This document shows positions 38,301 to 41,589 of a DNA stretch of 64,000 nucleotides, piece by piece. The stretch covers positions 39,062,053 through 39,126,052 of the forward strand of contig NC_091147.1 of the NCBI RefSeq assembly GCF_041381155.1. The letters are read 5' to 3'. The position numbers and the translations under genes are program-made. This DNA is from Argopecten irradians. Lineage: Eukaryota > Mollusca > Bivalvia > Pectinida > Pectinidae. The notes beneath the pieces were generated by a model that searched no databases, was not told the origin of the DNA, and saw nothing but the letters and a program-made list of their open reading frames with translations. Numbering within the stretch: the first letter of the stretch is position 1; every line of letters begins with the position of its first letter.

Positions 38301-39848
38301 GTATTCTTTTCCGAAAGCCTCCGTGTTTTTGGGGTTGAAGATAGCATTTCTGCTCCTGCGCACTCATCTTTCCTCTTTTTAAGGAAAATGCAGAATGACT
38401 TGGACCCTAGTTTTATATGAAGGTATTGTTCTGATAGGATCTGATGGATGTAACTGGTGTATCCAATGGTATTCCCTGCTACTTAATTTCTCGATTTTAA
38501 TTTCTAAATATTTCGCAGAGATTAAGTTTCACGGATTCAAAGATGAAGATATCATTGAATTAATTGTAAGAAATCAATAAGCATAGATAAATTTTCGCAA
38601 ATTGAACTTGATTGCGTAATTCGCGAAAATAAACCGCACGCGAAAGAAATTTTGTTTATGTGATACTGTATTATTCTTCACATTGCAGAAAGGTAACCAA
38701 TATGTCTGTATGTTATTCAATTGATCGCAAAGAAATAAAATAGATATGATGAAATGAAATAAGAAAAAAATGAAATATTTTAAAAATTGTATGGCCTACA
38801 ACACACATCAATTATATACAATATGTGTATATATTTTCAGATTGTCTCAAGTTTGACATGGATTTCATGAGGAAACTACGTGATGATGATGATTTCAACT
38901 TGCCAGAAGCTGATGATTTTATCCTAAGAAAAAGTCCCAAAAGGAGTGAAAATGAAAGGTATGAATCATTAACTTTTATATTAAAATCTGTATCTTTTGT
39001 CCAAGACTGATACGAAAACAACAGCATTTTGACTTTGGAAGTTTGCATGCAGTTTGATAAACTGATTCTATAATCCACCTATCTCATTTCGGTATCTGTT
39101 CTTGTCTTGCTTATAATAGGAACAGATTTGTGCTTGTTCTATGGTATACCAATGTCGGCATTTACATTCAAGGTCAATTTTAATAGGCATTTTCTGTTCT
39201 GAGCATAGACATATTGAAACCAAGAATTTATCTATATAGTGAAACTTGCCCTGAAACCACCTTTGTGTAAAGACCACTTACTTATAAAGACCACCTGTGT
39301 ATTAAGACCACTTTCTTATAAAGACTACCTGTGTATTAAGACCACTTTCTTATAAAGACTACCTGTGTATTAAGACCACTTTCTTATGAAGACCACCTGT
39401 GTATTAAGACCACTTTCTTATGAAGACCACCTGTGTATTAAGACCACTTTCTTATGAAGACCACCTGTGTATTAAGACCACTTTTTTTTTTATAAAGACC
39501 ACCTGTGTATTAAGACCACTTGCTTATAAAGACCACCTGTGTATTAAGACCACTTTCTTATAAAGACTACCTGTGTATTAAGACCACTTTCTTATGAAGA
39601 CCACCTGTGTATTAAGGCCACTTTCTTTTAAAGACCACCTGTGTATGAAGACCACTTTCCTAGGGTCCCAAATTTAACATGTGAAGAAAGACCACTTCCC
39701 CCGTCCCTTGTGTGGTCTTTATAGACAGATTTGGCTGTTAATGATGATGCTCAGTACTGTCTTTTGTTTCAGTTGCAGTTTTAAGTTTATGCCAAAATTT
39801 GATGGACTGATATGGACGGATCTGATTCAGAACTTCAACAAAGCATGA
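11300..39848 (+). CDS. timeless: Circadian clock protein TIMELESS, 22 coding exons
   Basis: The spliced product is 919 residues, an armadillo-type all-helical TIMELESS-family protein. In insects TIM partners PERIOD, represses CLOCK/CYCLE, and is degraded in light after binding CRYPTOCHROME. Coding exons: 11300-11399, 12865-12956, 13617-13678, 15282-15453, 17778-17911, 19720-19780, 19974-20027, 20721-20998, 25171-25240, 26449-26558, 27457-27561, 28075-28190, 29945-30137, 31978-32176, 34161-34285, 34960-35128, 35510-35620, 36251-36407, 37034-37090, 38096-38296, 38841-38958, 39773-39848. Phases match and the total is 2760 nt. Family signs: N-terminal MEWHIMNVDGL (fly MDWLLATPQL), AILEEIVEYL, NNCIFMIRNLLY, LTMMHHVAGG, KKSIPIV, AEKLGPLE-x-CLKFD. 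These match fly TIM more closely than TIMEOUT. The 92-residue exon 8 replaces several hundred residues of acidic/PER-binding insert in fly TIM, and the C-terminus is shorter. Exons were assigned by eye; small extra exons could be missed. Confidence 0.93.
11869..12097. mobile_element. MITE with ACAGAGTTATCTGCCC ends, copy 2
   Basis: Left CTATTCTGTATTTGCACAT, right AGATAACTCTGTAATA followed by a degenerate AACAGAATAG. It lies in intron 1 of the coding region. Confidence 0.75.
12290..12548. mobile_element. TTAA-type MITE, CTCCACCGCC family, truncated copy
   Basis: Only the right part remains, from CATGCGCAATCAGTACTT to AGCGGTGGAGCATCT, followed by TTAA. A 17-bp segment AAAATACCATTTGTCA is locally doubled near the end. 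Complete relatives are at 27657, 48175 and 63320. Confidence 0.7.
12783..12817. mobile_element. Fragment of the CGACCCAATAAGCGCCC MITE
   Basis: Only one end is left: GCGCCCTGGGTGTTTATTGG then GTCAGATACGGTA, just 48 bp before timeless coding exon 2. Confidence 0.6.
12865..12956 (+). CDS. timeless: timeless coding exon 2 (residues 34-64)
   Basis: Acceptor TTTGTTTACAG|CC; the split codon gives Ala. The product AILEEIVEYLMRDSSEKTYR matches the AILEEI helix of fly TIM. It ends GAGAAG|GTAATT, phase 0. Confidence 0.92.
13250..13420 (+). mobile_element. tRNA-derived SINE-like sequence
   Basis: An A-box-like GATCAGTTGGTAGTAG and a B-box-like GGTTCAAATCC, about 45 bp apart, resemble an RNA polymerase III promoter of tRNA origin. 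There is no 3' acceptor stem or clean cloverleaf, so this is a SINE head rather than a tRNA gene. The right end is uncertain. Confidence 0.5.
13399..13479. mobile_element. Small foldback MITE (CATTCACCCCTGAA family), copy a
   Basis: CATTCACCCCAGAAG at the left and its rough inverse TTTCAGGGTTGAA at the right flank ACTCTTCTTAATCAAAGACT. Related copies sit in other timeless introns at about 15052, 17236, 26270, 32728 and 37963, in both orientations. Confidence 0.65.
13617..13678 (+). CDS. timeless: timeless coding exon 3 (residues 65-85)
   Basis: Acceptor TTATTTCCAG|GAG. The product ELLPLIMHIKDDHTNLQEAL aligns with DLIPLLENAKDDAVLE of fly TIM. It ends CTGAG|GTCAGT, phase 2; the split codon gives Arg. 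Confidence 0.92.
13754..14296. mobile_element. MITE with an expanded 41-43-bp tandem core
   Basis: Ends are inverted: TACAGTAAACCAATTAATTT at the left and GAATATAAGTTGGTTTACAG at the right. Between about 13866 and 14280 lie ten tandem units with GAAAAATTGTTGGGCATGAA, CGCGAAATTA and GTCGCTGT. The repeat unit resembles the subterminal sequence of the element, so the array probably grew from a terminal motif. Relics of the same family appear near 19470, 38590 and 40740. Confidence 0.7.
14657..14800. repeat. Foldback sequence with TTAAGACTTAAG motifs
   Basis: TTGCTTAGCCAATCA near 14692 is inverted at TGATTGGCTAAGTC near 14735, and AATTTAAGACTTAAGG is echoed by repeated AGACTTAAGACTG near 14765. 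It is probably a decayed MITE. Confidence 0.4.
15052..15205. mobile_element. Small foldback MITE family, copy b (composite)
   Basis: GAATTGACCCCTGGAAATTC, then TTTTCAGGGGTGAATAAGG, then a second partial unit ending GGGGTCAGTGAGTTAATG. Two related units appear to overlap, just upstream of coding exon 4. Confidence 0.55.
15282..15453 (+). CDS. timeless: timeless coding exon 4 (residues 85-142)
   Basis: Acceptor CATTTGTAG|G. The product starts LMILLTNPVEYDVDINERPK, matching the VIRILVNLTVPVE segment of fly TIM, then has a helix ending VLEEVKLLLEE. It ends GAAGAG|GTGAGT, phase 0. Confidence 0.93.
15489..16762. mobile_element. Foldback MITE split by a later insertion
   Basis: GGCTCCAATTTCTCGAAAC at 15489 and its inverse GTTTCGAGAAATCGGGGCC ending at 16762 form 20-25-bp terminal inverted repeats. 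The element at 15541-16685 sits inside, so the outer MITE is older and was only about 130 bp long. Confidence 0.7.
15541..16685 (+). mobile_element. Tandem-core element with TCCG microsatellite, family 2
   Basis: Start TAGCTCACCTGGCCC-gaa-GGGCC (a hairpin), then (TCCG)n at about 15590-15640, then six core units of about 170 bp with AATCGCTACTAGTCATAGAG, AATTTGGCCA-AAACATCCTT, and GGGGGCAGGAGGGGCGGGGC. The end is CCAGGTGAGCGATACAGG, then hairpin GGCCC-tct-GGGCC, then TCTTGT. It shares architecture but not sequence with 4169-5347. It is non-coding and lies within timeless intron 4. Confidence 0.8.
16857..17038. mobile_element. MITE with ACAGAGTTATCTGCCC ends, copy 3
   Basis: TATTACAGAGTTATCTGCCC at the left and GGGAGATTACTCTGTAA at the right, with the family interior TCGCTCACAAAA. 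It is in timeless intron 4. Confidence 0.75.
17236..17336. mobile_element. Small foldback MITE family, copy c
   Basis: TTAACTCAATCATCCCTGAA at the left and TTCAGGGGTGACTGAGTTAA at the right are near-perfect inverted ends around a 60-bp centre. This is the cleanest of the copies. Confidence 0.8.
17778..17911 (+). CDS. timeless: timeless coding exon 5 (residues 143-187)
   Basis: Acceptor GTTTTTTACAG|AGT. The product includes SLLAVNNCIFMIRNLLYMVD, matching the NNCLLLLRNILHI helix of fly TIM. It ends GTGTCAA|GTAAGT, phase 2. The last 27 bp of the exon plus the donor form the first unit of the 42-bp array that follows. Skipping the donor reads straight into TAA. Confidence 0.93.
17885..19243 (+). 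repeat. 42-bp array repeating exon 5 end and its splice donor (about 32 copies)
   Basis: Each unit holds GTACTCCAGCACATTG, AACGTGTCAAGTAAGTCAG and ATCCACT. The first copy is exon 5 end plus intron start; all later copies keep GTAAGT. Sites vary at TACTCC/TAATCC and GTCAAG/GTCGAG. The pattern of variants at 18138/18180/18432 recurs at 18642/18684/18936, so a 504-bp (12-unit) block was duplicated. Because 42 is a multiple of three, long open frames appear on both strands, but they encode only the repeat and are not genes. Confidence 0.97.
19720..19780 (+). CDS. timeless: timeless coding exon 6 (residues 187-207)
   Basis: Acceptor AAATATATTTGCAG|A. The product LLLDCGFEEVLISLLGRKEL aligns with the FIQSIDKLLLYLMTCP helix of fly TIM. 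It ends GAGTTG|GTGAGT, phase 0. Confidence 0.9.
19974..20027 (+). CDS. timeless: timeless coding exon 7 (residues 208-225)
   Basis: Acceptor TTTTCATCTACAG|AGC. The 18-residue product SKWSDGIMQICWLIYKGK matches the WGVTMVQLIALIYKDQ helix of fly TIM. It ends GGAAAG|GTAAGT, phase 0. Confidence 0.9.
20290..20460. repeat. Short degenerate tandem repeat (GGGAGATAAGTCAATGTGT)
   Basis: About five units of 28-50 bp built on GGGAGATAAGTCAATGTGT in timeless intron 7. Confidence 0.7.
20525..20720 (+). repeat. 53-bp array repeating the splice acceptor of exon 8 (4 copies)
   Basis: Four units begin CTTACAGCTCTTTGAA and end in TTTCAG or a variant. The unit ends read TTTCCGATA (about 20573), TTTCAGATA (about 20626) and TTTCAGACG (about 20670). 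The last, TTGTTTCAG at 20720, is the acceptor used for exon 8 (next bases ACAA). The polypyrimidine tract and acceptor were thus duplicated at the 3' end of intron 7. Confidence 0.85.
20721..20998 (+). CDS. timeless: timeless coding exon 8 (residues 226-318)
   Basis: This is the largest exon and the least conserved: TNILFSNLIDTMHGRPMIEC at the start, a Cys/Asp-rich middle (NTCNINLDGCDQRC), and SLLTSSGVPEF at the end. It occupies the position of the long variable, acidic and PER-binding insert of fly TIM but is far shorter. Both its acceptor and its donor (TTCAG|GTACAC, phase 2) are duplicated in flanking arrays. The final 60 bp are the exonic part of the 67-bp repeat. Confidence 0.85.
20939..24826 (+). 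repeat. 67-bp array repeating exon 8 end and its splice donor (about 58 copies)
   Basis: Each unit carries TCTGTTAAATATGACTGCAG, CCATGTCACTGCTAACC, AGTGGGGTCCCAGAGTTCAG and GTACACA, i.e. 60 bp equivalent to exon 8 plus 7 bp of intron. Most copies keep CAG|GTACAC; a few read CAGGTTACAC or CATGTACAC. Private variants recur 603 bp apart (CATAGTTC at 21714 and 22317; GGGGTCACAG at 21841 and 22444), so a nine-unit block was duplicated. Short open frames in it are repeat artefacts. Confidence 0.97.
25171..25240 (+). CDS. timeless: timeless coding exon 9 (residues 318-341)
   Basis: Acceptor TCTGCACACAG|A. The product HQLTMFTTRVLENGLMTVIV matches the LKEFTVDFLLKGYSYLV segment of fly TIM. It ends ATTTTG|GTAAGC, phase 0. 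Confidence 0.87.
25340..26115. mobile_element. TCTG-microsatellite element split by a 490-bp insertion
   Basis: The left part has CCCCCCCC tracts, AAAGTTGAGAGGGGTATATT, and (TCTG)n near 25415. The right part resumes after 26016 with CTATTAATGAAGTTATTACT and GTCCACTCTGGCGACGG. It resembles other bivalve microsatellite-bearing elements, but the boundaries are uncertain. Confidence 0.4.
25529..26013. mobile_element. 490-bp foldback element, copy 1
   Basis: It begins ATAAGACTCTTTCATATGTG and ends GTAGATATGAAAGAAA. The first 150 bp form a long palindrome around GTTTTGCAACATTTTGTGA: ATATGAAGGATAGGGATATT is inverted at AATATCCCTATCCTTCATAT. A second copy is at 37132-37627, also in a timeless intron. 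Confidence 0.75.
26270..26355. mobile_element. Small foldback MITE family, copy d
   Basis: CATTCACCCCTGAAGACACA at the left and TTTTCAGGGAGAATGAGTG at the right, in timeless intron 9. Confidence 0.65.
26449..26558 (+). CDS. timeless: timeless coding exon 10 (residues 342-378)
   Basis: Acceptor TGTTTTTAG|GAA. The product includes YLFLEIALFMKFAKIKKLPL, aligning with HFFWLVTYFLKFAAQLELD of fly TIM. It ends GTAAA|GTAAGT, phase 2. Confidence 0.92.
27341..27456 (+). repeat. 62-bp direct duplication abutting the exon 11 acceptor
   Basis: Two copies start GTGTGACCTGATTATCATAT at 27341 and 27403 and end TTTATCATTGTA. The second runs directly into the acceptor TTGTAG|A of exon 11; the first ends TTGTATGTTGATAG, an acceptor-like AG. 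Confidence 0.85.
27457..27561 (+). CDS. timeless: timeless coding exon 11 (residues 378-413)
   Basis: Acceptor TATCATTGTAG|A. The product QVLTEDMIGYLTYQCFVRAE matches TILTYDVLSYLTYEGVSLCE of fly TIM. It ends CAAAA|GTAAGC, phase 2. Confidence 0.92.
27657..28012. mobile_element. TTAA-type MITE, CTCCACCGCC family, full copy
   Basis: Left TTAA then AAATGCTCCACCGCCGACAG; right AGCGGTGGAGCATCT then TCAA. The interior has CATGCGCAATCAGTACTTC and TAGTGAAAAAATACCATTTG. The TTAA target and inverted ends suggest mobilisation by a piggyBac-type transposase. Confidence 0.8.
28075..28190 (+). CDS. timeless: timeless coding exon 12 (residues 413-452)
   Basis: Acceptor CTATTTGACAG|G. The product LHLALCALKEMLDFLYEVQG matches the RMHLVVTAIREFLQAIDTY helix of fly TIM. 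It ends CTGAACA|GTCAGT, phase 1, a weak donor with A at -1. The 25-bp array starts at this donor. Confidence 0.88.
28191..29862 (+). repeat. 25-bp array starting at the exon 12 donor (about 67 copies)
   Basis: The unit is TCAGTGATCTGAGTATTAC plus ATCAAG. The first intron bases GTCAGTATTACATCAAG are the seed, and every junction recreates CAAGTCAGT, the same GTCAGT hexamer used as the donor. Variants GACCTGAG, TTATCTGAG and a short unit ATTGTGATC occur. It fills most of intron 12. Confidence 0.97.
29945..30137 (+). CDS. timeless: timeless coding exon 13 (residues 452-516)
   Basis: Acceptor CTGTTTTCAG|GG. The product includes FGRELLQDLVFTNHILILHL, matching SKQYLQDLVVTNHILLLIL of fly TIM. It ends AAACA|GTATGT, phase 2. 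Confidence 0.93.
30898..31884. mobile_element. Non-autonomous pogo/Tigger-like element
   Basis: Flanked by TA. The left end CAGTGGAACTTCCCTAAACC is the inverse of the right end, which finishes TTTTGGGAAGTTACACTG. Subterminal AACCGA/TCGGTT motifs are repeated at both ends, as in the Tigger element at 48743. About 990 bp, no transposase. It is in timeless intron 13. Confidence 0.75.
31978..32176 (+). CDS. timeless: timeless coding exon 14 (residues 516-582)
   Basis: Acceptor CCTTTTCCAG|C. The product includes MEKYGTLLEQFLINSPQLNN and VLTMMHHVAGG, aligning with YYGILLEDF and CIFTMMHHIGGD of fly TIM. It ends TCTGAT|GTAAGT, phase 0. The degenerate repeat of intron 14 begins at base +5. Confidence 0.95.
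32181..32600 (+). repeat. Degenerate repeat of about 29 bp starting at the exon 14 donor
   Basis: About 13 diverged units contain GTGATGTTACCATAGTTACT and GTAAACATT. The first, GTGATGTTATCATAGTAACC, starts at intron base +5 (the donor is GTAAGT). Greater divergence than the other arrays suggests an older expansion. Confidence 0.8.
32728..32816. mobile_element. Small foldback MITE family, copy e
   Basis: CATTCACCCCTGAAATTTAA at the left and ATCTCCAGGGGTGACCAAG at the right, immediately before the 24-bp array. Confidence 0.7.
32826..34150 (+). repeat. 24-bp array running up to the exon 15 acceptor (about 55 copies)
   Basis: The unit is GTAATTGTGATTCTGAAT plus ATTCTG. Variants include TCTAAAT, TTCTTACAAT and TATTCCGG. 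The final unit degenerates to TTCTGGTTGTAG, the acceptor of exon 15, so the array supplies the pyrimidine-poor 3' end of intron 14. Its period of 24 opens long low-complexity frames (up to 238 codons) in several phases; they are artefacts. Confidence 0.96.
34161..34285 (+). CDS. timeless: timeless coding exon 15 (residues 583-624)
   Basis: Acceptor TCTGGTTGTAG|GAA. The product EVDDLIEFIISKFIASAEED matches DWSDLIEYVIHKFM of fly TIM. It ends GAATC|GTGAGT, phase 2. The internal CAGTAAGTTT (about 34190) is a donor look-alike inside the exon. Confidence 0.92.
34340..34780. repeat. Decayed foldback region with a 55-bp duplication
   Basis: TGTGATTGGTTGAAACACAT is repeated at about 34350 and 34404. 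Further on, TGTGATATGAAGGTTTAA at about 34651 is partly inverted by GTAAACCTTTTTATCACA. It is probably MITE debris in intron 15. Confidence 0.4.
34960..35128 (+). CDS. timeless: timeless coding exon 16 (residues 624-680)
   Basis: Acceptor CATGGTAACAG|A. The product includes LEWTSEDSDILIMVYMECQD and VEDILRHF, aligning with the CSWSQEEMDTLYWYYVQS and IVGKIVKLF region of fly TIM. It ends GAGCAG|GTGAGT, phase 0. Confidence 0.93.
35110..35405 (+). repeat. 61-bp degenerate array repeating exon 16 end and its donor (6 copies)
   Basis: Units carry TTGAAGAAATCCAGAGAGCA, GGTGAGTTTTGGTTCAAGG and TCAAAGTGATAGGC. Beyond the real donor, donor-like GTGGGT (about 35240), GTGAGT (about 35294) and GTGAGT (about 35348) remain. 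One unit has lost the site and the last reads GCAGGAAAGT. Confidence 0.85.
35510..35620 (+). CDS. timeless: timeless coding exon 17 (residues 681-717)
   Basis: Acceptor TCTTTCTCCAG|ATA. The product IISQLVDSEWMDEEEKAQIL aligns with [20 protein letters not shown] of fly TIM. It ends GCCACG|GTGAGT, phase 0. Confidence 0.92.
35715..36055. repeat. Three-copy tandem repeat of about 115-120 bp
   Basis: Units contain GTTAAGATGGCTAAATGTTT, CTTCATTCCATTCCTATATC and CACATCCTTACTGTGAAAAG at about 35740, 35860 and 35975. It is intronic (intron 17) and non-coding. Confidence 0.85.
36251..36407 (+). CDS. timeless: timeless coding exon 18 (residues 718-770)
   Basis: Acceptor TTGTCATTCTTTAG|AAC. The product has a basic GKKRKFEAEND (possible nuclear-localisation cluster) and VSWLKQILCEAAYVKM, matching LLWLQRILIECCFVKL of fly TIM. 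It ends AATGG|GTAAGT, phase 1. Confidence 0.92.
36590..36985. repeat. Foldback region (MITE debris)
   Basis: GTGATATAAAATTTATCAAA at about 36865 is inverted by TTTAATAAATTTCATATCAC at about 36950 around a CTCGCC-taaa-GGCTC centre. The left half (TAGACAGAAACGTCAC) resembles sequence near 44860, indicating a dispersed family. Confidence 0.5.
37034..37090 (+). CDS. timeless: timeless coding exon 19 (residues 770-789)
   Basis: Acceptor ATTTTTTCAG|AT. The product PDCYMKEAVEEPITRFHV matches the HIMEPVAYHC segment of fly TIM. I place the donor at CATGTCT|GTACGT so that the strong TTTTTTTCAG acceptor of exon 20 stays in frame. The alternative TGTAC|GTAAAT would need a weak TAAG acceptor in exon 20; it changes two residues. 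Confidence 0.75.
37095..37672. mobile_element. 490-bp foldback element copy 2, flanked by duplicated exon 19 donor-side sequence
   Basis: The element core at 37132-37627 matches 25529-26013. It is flanked on both sides by AAATAAGCATATACTTACC and CTGTACGT (near 37098, 37636 and 37653). The flank includes the GTACGT donor hexamer, so the donor context was tandemly duplicated around or before the insertion. Confidence 0.65.
37963..38057. mobile_element. Small foldback MITE family, copy f
   Basis: AAGTCATACACCCCTTAGAA at the left and TCTTTAGGGGTGAAGGAG at the right, ending 38 bp before the exon 20 acceptor. Confidence 0.7.
38096..38296 (+). CDS. timeless: timeless coding exon 20 (residues 789-856)
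   Basis: Acceptor TTTTTTTTCAG|TA. The product SKKSIPIVSFTEKHD, then LLENLGIHMPGDVG and FWTAKHILNVAEKLGPLE, is the strongest match to fly TIM (KSIPVVQW, LLHKLGIQLPADAG, YWTPETMYGLAKKLGPLD). It ends GAAG|GTCAGT, phase 1. Confidence 0.95.
38841..38958 (+). CDS. timeless: timeless coding exon 21 (residues 856-895)
   Basis: Acceptor TATATTTTCAG|AT. The product CLKFDMDFMRKLRDDDDFNL continues the LNLKFD of fly TIM, then a basic RKSPKRSENE. It ends GAAAG|GTATGA, phase 2. Confidence 0.9.
39237..39740. mobile_element. Tigger-like MITE with a 34-bp tandem array
   Basis: Left AGTGAAACTTGCCCTGAAAC, right GTGTGGTCTTTATAGACAG; inverted, these align as CAGTGAAAC- and CAGCCAAAT-type ends with AAGACCAC motifs. 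Between 39283 and 39660 about 11 units of 34 bp carry ACCTGTGTATTAAGACCAC and TTTCTTATAAAG. The array looks like an amplified subterminal transposase-binding motif. It lies in timeless intron 21. Confidence 0.65.
39773..39848 (+). CDS. timeless: timeless coding exon 22 and stop (residues 895-919)
   Basis: Acceptor TTTTGTTTCAG|T. The product CSFKFMPKFDGLIWTDLIQN continues the frame and ends NFNKA, then TGA followed directly by a second TGA. This C-terminus is shorter than in fly TIM and not alignable by eye, so it is the least secure end of the model. Confidence 0.75.
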
Positions 39849-41589
39849 TGATTTCATCCAGCATGTTGTTTTGTGAGTTTGAACGCTTGAATCAAAACAA
39901 AAAAACAAAAGTGGGAAAACACCCTGAATCTGCAGTGTCTTGATTCTGTGATTTCCTAAATATTGTGAAGCCAGCCTCTGTCGATGTTTTGATTATTTGT
40001 TCCTTTCATTGTGTTGATACGTCACCTGTGATTTGGCAGCTTTTTCCGAGATACCTATATTTCATCTGGCATTGAGTCATCTTATCTACAGATCGTGGCA
40101 ATGATCTATCATACAGCCGTTATAATCTTTTTAGGTCAAACAAATTTGTGTTTGTGGCTTATTCAGTTTCTTGAATGAGTCTGACAAGTTTGTTTTTCTA
40201 GCTTATTCAGTTACTTGAATAAGTCTGACAAAGTTGTGTTTGTGGCTTATTCAGTTACTGAAATAAGTGACGAATTTGTGTATGTGGCTTATTCAGTTAC
40301 TCAAACAAGTTACAAATTTGCGTTTGTGGCTTATTCATTTACTTGAATAAGTCTTGACAAATTTGTGTATGTGGCTTATTCAGTTACTCATCAAGTTTGA
40401 CAAAATTGTGCTGTGGCTTGAAGTTTGAAACTTGTGGGCAAGTTGTTGTAATGATATTTTAGATCAGACATTGTACAAATTTCTCCCGTTATGTAAACGT
40501 ATATGTTGAGTATAAGTAAGAATATATTCTGTATTGTGAGTTTACGTTGACTTTGGATGTCTAAACATTGTACCCTAACTTCACATTATATATTTTGTCA
40601 CGTTAAACCAACTTATTTTCCTAGGGATTTTAAAGTCATGTTTTCAAGCCAAAAGACCTTTTCACAACAATTTTGTTTCATGATTTTCTGTTTAAATGTT
40701 CTTTTATACTTAAGTTGGTAGTTGAAGTGTTTTTGCTGCGATTTATTTTTTCGCAAATTCTAATCACCCTCAAAACATGCAAAATCTAATGGCTTGTGAA
40801 TATAAGTTGGTTAATGAATTGTTTATTATATTGTATTTGAGTGTATGGATATACTGAAATAGCTAGCTATTTTTGTGTATCAATCGCAATCTGTCATAAA
40901 ATGAGAAAATATTACACAAATTATCTCAATATGGCTTCAAGGGTTTATTTATATCATATATAATTCACCCAGTTCTCAATATTTCGTGGTTCAAATTGTT
41001 GAGACAGGAGCAACATCCTTCAAAATTGCAAAGATTTCATTGACGTAAAAAAAATCAGGTAAATGTTTATTACTGTTCCTTTGATATAATGACAAGGAAT
41101 TAGTGAAAGATGGCATTTATTGTCTAGATCTTATATATGCTCATGTACTCATCCAACGATTCATGCCATGAAAAAAAAATGTTTATCATAGAAAAAAAAT
41201 CATACATTGATATTTTGCTCTACTAAATCAAACGTGCAATATAAAAGTTTTTTTATTATATAAAAGAACAAACATTAAGTTATTGTTTGATACATATTCC
41301 TGGTAGAATAGCTTATTTGTCTTCATGATTAAAGTTTGATATACCATATTCGATCCTATAAGCCCCACCTATCCCTATTTGCGCCCCTCCCTCTTTTGAT
41401 TTCTCAATTTCAAATGTCCGGGTGTAAATAAAGACTAAGACATCCAAAACTGTATAGGTTTGCACTTTGTTTTTGCAATAATTTCATCTTACTAAGCATC
41501 TTTTTATTTTTTCAATTTTTTAAACACTGTGAGCACTTATTGGGTCGGATATGGTATGTCAATCTGATTAAAATACTAATCTTTTTTAT
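39849..41589 (+). other. timeless 3' flank and presumed 3'UTR
   Basis: AT-rich with no other gene. A degenerate repeat of about 45 bp (40140-40420, units with GTGGCTTATTCAGTTACTTG and ACAAATTTGTG) may lie in the 3'UTR. An ATTAAA at about 41329 is a possible polyadenylation signal, but no site can be fixed from sequence alone. A relic of the 41-bp-core MITE is near 40735-40820 and a TA-MITE is at 41342. Confidence 0.4.
41342..41556. mobile_element. TA-flanked MITE, CGACCCAATAAGCGCCC family, inverted copy
   Basis: TACCATATTCGATCCTATAA at the left and TTATTGGGTCGGATATGGTA at the right; interior inverted relative to the copy at 10993. Confidence 0.75.

Noticed and set aside
11300..39848. TIMEOUT (replication-fork Timeless) as the identity
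   Set aside because: Conserved blocks (MEW start, MMHH-x-GG, KSIP, AEKLGPL-x-x-x-LKFD) match the circadian TIM by eye and there is no long acidic C-terminus as in mammalian Timeless; a phylogeny would settle it.
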